Below, one piece after another: positions 45,301-54,300 of a stretch of 64,000 nt of DNA. The DNA is taken from positions 30,566 through 94,565 of the forward strand of contig NZ_BSFQ01000026.1 of NCBI RefSeq assembly GCF_027922425.1, written 5' to 3'. The position numbers and the translations under genes were made by a program. The notes beneath the pieces were generated by a model. The model ran no database searches. It saw nothing but the letters and a program-made list of their open reading frames with translations, and was not told where the DNA came from. Each line of letters begins with the position of its first letter. The first letter of the stretch is position 1. Source of the stretch: Pseudonocardia halophobica (GTDB taxonomy: Bacteria; Actinomycetota; Actinomycetes; Mycobacteriales; Pseudonocardiaceae).

Positions 45301-48300
45301 TCGCCGGGCTTCACGGTCAGCCGGACGGGCACGGTGTTGAGCAGCAGCCCGACCATCCGGTCCGCGTCGTCGACCTCGGCCGGTCGCCCGGACACGGTCG
45401 CCCCGAACACGACGTCGTCGACGCCGGTGGCGCCGCGCAGCGCCAGGCCCCAGGCGGTCGCGATCACCGTCGAGCGGGTCACGCCGAGCCGCGCGGCCAG
45501 GTCCCACAGCGCCGCGGTGGTCTCCGCGTCGATCTCGACGTGGCGACGGACCGGGAGCGGAGCACGCTCCACGGCGGCGGCCCGTCGCTCGCCCGCGACC
45601 AGGGTCGGCTGCGCGAGACCGGCGAGGTAGGCCCGCCACGCCTCCTCCGCCGCCGGCCGGTCCGCGGCCGAGGCCCAGTCCAGGTAGTCCCGGAAGTCCG
45701 CGGGCTCGGGCAGCTCGCGGCCCTCGTAGAGGGCGAACAGCTCGCCCAGCAGCACGGTGATCGACCAGGCGTCGACCAGCAGGTGGTGCTGGGTGAACAC
45801 CAGCCGCGCGCGCCCGCCGGGCAGGTGCACCAGCAGCATCCGGACCAGCGGCGGCGCGGCCAGGTCGAAGCCCGCGGCGAACTCGCGCTCGTCGAGGCCC
45901 TCGAGTTCGGCCTCGTATGCCAGGTGGACCTCGCGGAAGGGCATCGGCACCTCGGGCCCGACGACCTGGACCGGCTCGGTCCGCCCGGCGTGCGTGAAGC
46001 CGGCGCGCAGGTTGGGGTAGCGCCGCAGCAGCGCGTCGCCCGCCGCCCGCAAGCGCGGCACGTCCGGGGTGCGCGCGAAGTCGAACCGCTGCTGCACCAG
46101 GTAGACGTCCGTGCCCGACGCGTCGAGCGTCGACTGGAAGTACATGCCCTCCTGCAGCGGCCCCAGCGGCAGCTCCCCCCACTCCCGTGAGTGGCGACTG
46201 CCCCTAGAGGGGCTGTCGGCGCTCACGACCCCCGCTGACCTGGCCAGATCGGCGAGCGTGTCCGTGGCGAAGACGTCCGCGACCGTGAGGCCGAGGCCTC
46301 GGGCGCGGGCCGCGGACGCCAGCCGGACGGTGCTGATGCTGTCGCCGCCCAGGCCGAAGAACGTGTCGTCGGGGCCCGCGGAGGGCACGCCGAGGACCTC
46401 GGTGACGAGCGCGCACAGCACGCGCTCGGCCTCGGTGCGTGGCGCGCGGCCGGCCGAGGCCACCGCCGGCCCGGGCAGCGCCTTGCGGTCGACCTTGCCG
46501 TTGAGGGTCAGCGGCAGCGCGTCGAGCACCGTGACGACCTGCGGGACCATGTAGTCCGGCAGCAGCCGCGCGGCCCCGGCGCGGACCTCGGCGGGGTCGA
46601 CCGCCCGCCCCGCCTCCGGGACCACGTACCCCAGCAGGCGGCCCGTCCCGGCCCCGTCCGCGCGGACGACGGCGGCGGCCCGCGCCACCCCGTCGACGGC
46701 CGCGAGCGCGCCCTCCACCTCGCCGAGCTCGATCCGGAATCCGCGGACCTTCACCTGGTCGTCGACCCGGCGGAGGAACTCGATCCGCCCGGCCCGGCGG
46801 CGCACGAGGTCGCCGGTCCGGTAGAGACGCTCGCCGCCGGGCGCGGCGACGAACCGTGCCGCGGTCATCCCGGGGCGGCCGAGGTACCCGCGGACCACCT
46901 GGGCGCCGCCGACGTACAGCTCGCCGGCGACGCCGTCCGGCACCGCGCGCAGGTCGTCGTCGAGGATCCGCACGTGGACGTCCGTCCAGGGCGCGCCGAT
47001 CGTGACCGGGTCGCCCGCGGCGAGGTCGGCGCAGGTGGCCCAGACCGTGGCCTCGGTGGGGCCGTAGACGTTGCGGACCGAGGCGCACCGCGCGGTGAGG
47101 TCGGCCGCGAGGTCGGCGGGCAGCGCCTCGCCGCCCACCAGGGCCCGGACCCCGGCGAGCTGCGGGGCGTCCTCGTGCTCGGTCAGCGCCCGCCACAGGG
47201 ACGGCGTCGCCTGCACGACGGTGGCGCGCTCGGTGCGGACGAGGGCATGCAGGGCGTCCGGGTCGAGCACGGTGGCCCGGTCCGCCAGCACGACGGTCGC
47301 GCCGGCGACGAGCGGCGCGAACAGCTCCAGCACGGCGATGTCGAACGACACGGTGGTCACGGCGACCAGCCGGTCGCCGGGACGGACCCAACCCTCGCCG
47401 ACCACGGTCTCCACGAACGCCGCGAGGTTGGCCGTGGTCACCATGACGCCCTTGGGACGCCCGGTCGACCCGGAGGTGTGGATGACGTAGGCGAGGTGGT
47501 CCCCCGGGGCGGGCGGCTCCGGGAGCTCCCCGGCCTCGGGTGCGGCCCCGTCCGCCTCGTCCGCCCGGATCGCGGCGGGGGCGTTGCGCGGCAACCGGTC
47601 CGCGACATCGGCGCTCGTCAGCGTGGCGACCGGACGGGCGTCGTCGATCATGTACTCCAGCCGCTCGGCCGGGTAGTCGACGTCGAGCGGGAGGTACGCC
47701 GCCCCCGTCCGTAGGACCGCCAGCAGCCCGACGACGAGCTCGGCCGAGCGCGGCAGCGCCACCGCGACCACGGTCTCGGGTCCGGCGCCGGCGGCGTGCA
47801 GCCGGGCGGCGAGCGCATCGACGCGGGCGGCCAGCTCGCGGTAGGTCAGCGTGCGACCGGCGGCGACCAGCGCGGGCGCCTCCGGCGTCCGGCGGACCTG
47901 CGCCGCGAACCCGGCTGCGACGCCCGTGGGCACCTCCGTGCGCCGGGGCGGGTCGGCGATCCCCGTGCGCGGCAACGTGAGCGTGCCGATCGGCGCCGTC
48001 GGCGCGGCCAGGCCCTGCTCGAGGACGTGGACGAGCGCGTCGAGCAGGAAGCCGACCGTCGGCGCCTCGAACAGCTCCGCGTCGGCGACCAGGCGCAGCG
48101 CGGCGCCCTCGTCGGACGCGTGCTCGTCGTCGACCAGCCAGATCGCGACGTCGAACCGCGCGTCCTCGCGGACCGGGTCGACCGGCTCCAGCACGAGGTC
48201 GCCGAGCGGGCTCGGTGCGACCCGGCCCTCGTGCGCGACGGCCGTCTGGAACAGCGGGTGCCGGGCCGTGCTGCGCGGCGGGGCGAGCAGCTCGACCAGC

Positions 48301-51300
48301 CGCTCGAAGGGCAGGTCCTGGTGGGCCAGCGCCTCGAGGGAGGTGTCCCGGACGCGGTCCAGCAGCTCGGCGAACGACGGCCTGCCGGACAGGTCGCAGC
48401 GCACCACCAGGGTGTTCACGAAGTACCCGACGGTGTAGGTGAAGTCGTGCTCGTTCGGCAGGCCGGACTCGAGGCCGCGGCGCGCGACCGTGGACCCGAG
48501 CGGGACGTCCCGGCCCGCGCCCAGCAGGTTCCAGGTCAGGGCGACGGCGGCCTGCAGCACCACCAGCGGCGTGACGTGCTGCTCGGCGCAGACCCGGGTG
48601 ATCGCGGCGCGGACGTGGGCGGGGAGCGGACGGAGCAGGGTGCGGCCGCGGTGCGCGGTGCGGGTCGGACGCGGGTGGTCGAACGGGAGGTCGAGCTCGA
48701 CCGGCAACCCGGCCAGCCGCTCCCGCCAGTACGCGGTCTGCTCGGCGAGCGCGTCCTCGGCGAGGAGCCGGCGCTCCCGACGGGCGTGGTCGGCGTACGC
48801 CGGACCGGCCGGGCCGAACTCCGGCGCGACACCGGCCTTCCGCGCGGTATAGGCGCGGTCGAGGTCGGCGAGCAGCGGGCGGATCGAGCCCTCGTCGATC
48901 GCGATGTGGTGCACCACCAGCACCAGGACGTGCTCCTCCGGCCCGACGACGAGCAACGTCGCCCGGGCGGGGACGTCCGTCGTGAGGTCGACCGGCCTGG
49001 CCTGGCAGGCCGCGATCTCGGCCTCGACCGCGGTTCTGTCTGCGCCGGCGTCGACGGTGCGGACCGCCGGCGCAGCGGGCTCGTCGAGCACGCGGGTCGT
49101 GGCCGCACCCTCGGCGTCGGCCGGGTAGACCGTGCGCAGGATCGGGTGCCGGTGCTGGACGTCCGCCCAGGCGGCGGCCAAGGCCGCGACGTCCAGCGAG
49201 CCGTGGATCCGCGCCACCACCGGGACGTCGTAGGTGGTGGAGGGGCCCTCCAGCTGCTGCAGGAACCAGAGCCGCTCCTGCGCGGGCGAGAGCGGGACGG
49301 CGTGCGGGTCGATCTCCGGACGACCCCGCTCGGCCCGGACCGGACGCGTCGCGTTCACGGGCACGACGGCGCTCGGGGCGTCGGCGCGGGTCTCCGCAAC
49401 CGCCAGCCGCTCCTCGTCGACCTCCGCGAGCCCGGCCAGGGCCCGCGGCGTCGGCGCCTCGAACACCTGGGGCACGGTCAGCCGGACCCCGGTTCGGCGG
49501 AGCCTCCCGACCAGCCGCATCGCGGTGAGCGAATGCCCGCCGAGGGCGAAGAAGTCCTCGTCGGCGCCCACCCCGGGCACCTCCAGGACCGCCGCCGCGG
49601 CCTCGCGGATGGCGGTGAGCACCACCGCTTCTGGGTGCATTATGGTTCCATAACGCGATTCAGACCCGGGTTCTGCAGGCATTGTGGTTCCATAACGCGA
49701 TTCGGGCCCAGGTTCTGCGCGCATTATGGTTCCATAACGCGATTCGGGCCCGGGTTCGGAACGCATTGTGGTTCCATAACGCAGCATCTCGGCGGCGGTT
49801 CGCTCCGGGCCGGTGAGCAGCCCGGACAGGACCTCGGCGAGCCGGGTGGCCATCCGCTCCGCCCGGTCGGCGGGCACCGCACCCGGGTCGTGGTCGAGGA
49901 CCAGCTCCAGGCCGGCGCCGGGGGCCGTCGGCGGGGCCAGCAGCGTCAGCGGGTAGTGCGTGACCCCGCGGTGGGCGACGCCCTCGACCCGCAGCGGGTC
50001 GTCCGCGGCGCGCGCCGGGCCCGCCGGGAAGTTCTCGAACACCACGAGGGTGTCGAACAGCTGTCCGCGGCCCGCGGCGCGCTCGATCTCGGCGAGGCTC
50101 GCGTGCTCGACCTCCTGCATCGCGAACTGGGCCGTCTGCAGCTCGGTGAACTGCGCCAGCAGCGACCGGTCCGGACGCAGCGCGAGCCGCCCGGGGACGG
50201 TGTTGCTGAACAGGCCGACCATGCCCTCGACCCCCGGCAGGTCCGCGGGCCGGCCGGACACGGTCGCACCGAACACGACGTCGTCGAGCCCGGTGGTCTC
50301 GGCCAGCACGGCCGCCCACGAGCCCTGCACCAGCGTGTTCACGGTGAGCCCGCGCTCACGGCCGAGTGTGGACAGCGCGACGGCGGTCTCCGCGTCGAGC
50401 GGCACGGCAAGGCGCAGGCGCTCCTCCGACGGCGCACCGGTGGCCACGAGCGTCGGCGCGCCCAGCCCGTCGAGCCGGTCCGCCCAGGCGGCCTGCTGCG
50501 CCGCCCGGTCCCGGCCCGCGAGCCAGGCGAGGTAGGTCCGGTAGGGCGCCGGGGCCGGCAGGTGGTCGGCGCCGCGGTGGTAGAGCTCGAGCAGGTCGCG
50601 CAGCACGATCGGCGTGGACCAGCCGTCCGTGAGCAGGTGGTGGGCGTTGAGCACCAGGCGGTGCCGCTCGCCCGGCAGGCGGATCAGCAGGCCGCGCAGC
50701 AGCGGCGGGACGCGCACGTCGAACACGTGCGTGGCGGCGTCGTCCTCGAGCCGGTCCGCGGCCCGGGCGGCCGCGCGCTCCGGCAGCGCGGTCAGGTCGA
50801 CCTCGCGCCACGGCAGCGACACCGTGCGCGGGATCGCCTGCACCGGGCGGTCGAGCTCCTCGAAGTGGAACGCGGCCCGCAGGTTGTGGTGCCGCGCGAG
50901 CAGCCCCTCGACGGCGCCGCGGAGCCGGTCGGCCCCGAGCGGGCCGGCGAGGTCGAAGCGGGCGGTGAGGGTGTAGACGTCCCGGGCACCGTCGCGGACG
51001 GCGTGGAACAGCAGCCCCTCCTGCAGCGGGGACAGCGGGAGCAGCTCGGCGAGCGAGCCGTGCTCGGCCTCCAACGCGTCGATGCCCGCCTGGTCGACGC
51101 CCGTGCCGGGGCAGTCCGACGGGGTGAGGCCGCCTTCCGCGAGCGCGGCGTGCGCGGCGAGCGCCTCCAGCGCCAGGTCCCAGTGCTCCTGCAGCGCCTC
51201 GACGTCGCCCGGGCCGAGCACCGCGGACGCGGCGCTCCACTCGACCGCGAGCCCGCCGTCCGCGTGCACGAAGACGTTGAGCGCCAACGTCTCCGCCAGC

Positions 51301-54300
51301 TGCTTGCCCGCCGGCTCGACGACGGCGAACGGGTCCTCGGCGGGCAGCCGCCACCCCGGGAGCGCGGCGAACCGGCCCAGGTAGTTGAGCAGCAGCGCGG
51401 GTGTGGGCGCCGCGCCGAGCTCCGGCGCGGTCTCGGGGTCGAGGTAGCGGAGCACCCCGAACCCGGCGCCCTCCCCCGGCACCGCGCGCAGGGCCTCCTT
51501 CGCCGCGCGCAGCAGCCGCCCGGCAGCCGGGCCACCCGCGAGGGCGTCGTCGAGGTCGGCGTCGGTGAGCCCGTCGGGCACCCGGACCGGGAACTCGCTG
51601 GTGAACCAGCCGACGGTGCCGGCCAGGTCCAGGTCGCCGTACTCGCGGCCGTGCCGCTCCAGCGAGACCGCCCGGGCCTCGGCCGGACCGCGCCACGAGC
51701 GGACGGCGAGCACGAGCGCAGCGAGCAGCACGTCCTCCGCGCCGGCCCGGTACTTCTCCGGGAGCACGGTGAGCAGGGCGTCGGCGACCTCGGGCGCGTG
51801 GGTCGTGCGGGTGCGGGCCGCGGTGGCGACGGTGTCCGCCGGGCCGACGTGCCGCTCGCCGAGCGGCGCGACCGCGGCCAGCGCGGAACGCCAGTGCTCG
51901 AGCTCGGCGCGGCGCGCCCCGGACACGCCCTCCTCGGCGAGCGCGAGCGCGTGCCGCCGCCACGAGCCGCCGCGCGGTGCGAACCGGGGGCCGCGGCGCT
52001 CGCGGGCGGCGGTGCAGGCCTCCTGCAGGTCCGGCAGCAGCACCCGCCACGACACCCCGTCGACGACGAGGTGGTGCGCCACGACCACGAGCTCGTCCGG
52101 CCCCGAGCAGGAGCGGCGCAGCAGCACCACGCGCAGGGTCTCCCCCGCCCGCGGATCGAGCAGGGCGGCCTCCCGCGCGGCGACGTCCGCGGGCTCGCCG
52201 AAGCCCTCGTGCACGATCTCCGGCGCCCGCAGGGCACCGCCGTCCCGGACGATCAGCTCGGCGTCGGAACCGCTGCCGCGCAGCACGATCCGCAGGGCGT
52301 CGTGCCGGTCGACGACGGCCTGGACACCGGCCACGAGGTCGGCGAGCTCGATCGGCTCGTCGACCTGCACCGCGGTCCACTGCGCGTAGCCCGCGATTGC
52401 CTCGGCGGCGGGGTTCGGGTCCACCAGTGCGCGGACGATCGGGGTGGCCGGCGCCGAGCCCGTCGCCACGTCCGGGGCGGCGGGGCGGCCGGTCTCGACC
52501 TCGCGCACCTCCGCGGCCAGGGCACCGAGGTCGCGGCGGGACAACAGGTCCTTCGGACGCAGGTCCAGGCCGCGGGCGCGGGCCCGGCTGCTCACGCCGA
52601 TGGCGGTGATGCTGTCCCCGCCGAGACCGAAGAAGTCGTCGTCGGGTCCGACGCCCTCCTGCCCGAGCACCTCGCCGACGACCTCGCACAGCACACGCTC
52701 GTGCACCGTGGCCGGGGTCCGGCCGGAGCCGGTGAGCCGGGGTGCGGGGAGGGCGGCGCGGTCCAGCTTGCCGCTCACCGTGACCGGCAGCGCGTCGAGC
52801 ACCACGACGGCCGCGGGCACCAGGTGCTCCGGAAGCCGCGCGGCCAGCGCCGACCGCACCCGGTCCGGTTCGACCGCACCGGTCACGTACCCGACCAGCA
52901 TCGGGCGGCCGCCGTCCGTGCGGACCACGGCCGCCGCGGCGGTGACGCCCTCGGCCTCGCTCAGCGCGGACTCGACCTCGCCGAGCTCCACCCGGAACCC
53001 GCGGATCTTGACCTGGCCGTCCGCGCGGCCGGCGAACTCTAGCCCACGGCCCGGGGTCCACACCGCGACGTCGCCGGTGCGGTACATGCGGTCGCCGGGG
53101 GCACCGAACGGGTCGGGCAGGAAGCGCTCGGCGGTGGCGCCCGGCCGGCCGAGGTAGCCGCGGGCCAGGTGCGGGCCGGCCAGGTAGAGCTCGCCCCGCT
53201 CGCCGTCCCGGACCGGGGCCAGCGCGGCGTCGAGCAGGTAGGCGCGGGTGCCGGCAAGCGGCAGCCCGATGGTCGGGGTGGCGCCCTCGACCGGTGCGGC
53301 GGTGGCGTCGACGGTGGTCTCGGTGGGCCCGTACAGGTTGTGCGCCACCACCCCGGAGCGAGTGATCCTCTCCCAGAGCGCGGCAGGGGCCGCCTCGCCG
53401 CCCAGCACGAGCTGGACGGGCCGGTGCGGGCCGTCGAGCAGCCCGTGCTCGACGAGCGCCGCGGCCATCGACGGGGTCAGGTCCACGCAGTCGATGCCGT
53501 CCCGGGCGAACGCCGCGACCAGCCCGGCGGCGTCCTTGACCAGGTCGCCGGCGTAGAGGTGCATCTCGTGCCCGCACAGCAGCCAGATGAGCTGGTCGAG
53601 CGACGCGTCGAAGGCGAAGGAGGCGGTGTGCGCGGTCCGCAGCCGCCGCCCGGCCCGCTGCTCCGCCGCGGCGTAGAGCGTGGTGCGGTGGTGGTGCAGC
53701 AGCGCCGCCAGACCCGCGTGCCGGACCAGGACGCCCTTGGGCGTGCCGGTGGACCCGGAGGTGTGGATCACGTAGGCGAGGTGCTCGGGGTGCCGCGGGG
53801 CCGCCAGCTCGGCCTCGGTCAACGGCCCGTAGGGCAGGCCCTCGGTCTCGAGGGTGACGGCCTCGGGCACGCCGGATCCGAGGACGAGCGCGGGCCGGGT
53901 GTCGTCGAGCAGCGTGCGCAGTCGCGCCGCCGGATGGTCGAGGTCGAGGACGGTGTAGGCGGCGCCGGCGTCGAGCACCGCGAGCAGCGCGACGACGAGT
54001 TCGACCGAGCGGGGCTGGGCCAGCGCGACGACGTCGTCGGGCCCGATCCCCCTGTGCCGCAGCGCCCGCGCGAGCCGGTGCACCCGGCCGGCGAGATCGG
54101 CGAACGTGAGCTGCTCGGCGTCGTGGACCAGCGCGGTGGCGTCGGGCCGGGTGGCGGCGAGGCGGTCGAGGACGGCCGGGACGAGCTCCGGGGTGCCGGG
54201 CAGCGCGGCGGGCGTGCGCTCGGCGAGCAGCCGGGCCCGCTCCTCCGGGCCGAGCAGGTCCACCTGCCCGACGGCCGGGTCGTCCGCCCCGGTCAAACCC

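Noticed and set aside
49637..49782. CRISPR array
   Set aside because: The units are contiguous with no unique spacers, are translated in frame, and no cas genes are present.
47796..53042. 1748-codon open frame on the plus strand opposite the NRPS gene
   Set aside because: It is the antisense shadow of a GC-rich gene; it encodes Arg/Gly/Pro/Gln-rich sequence without motifs, while the minus strand holds clear NRPS domains.
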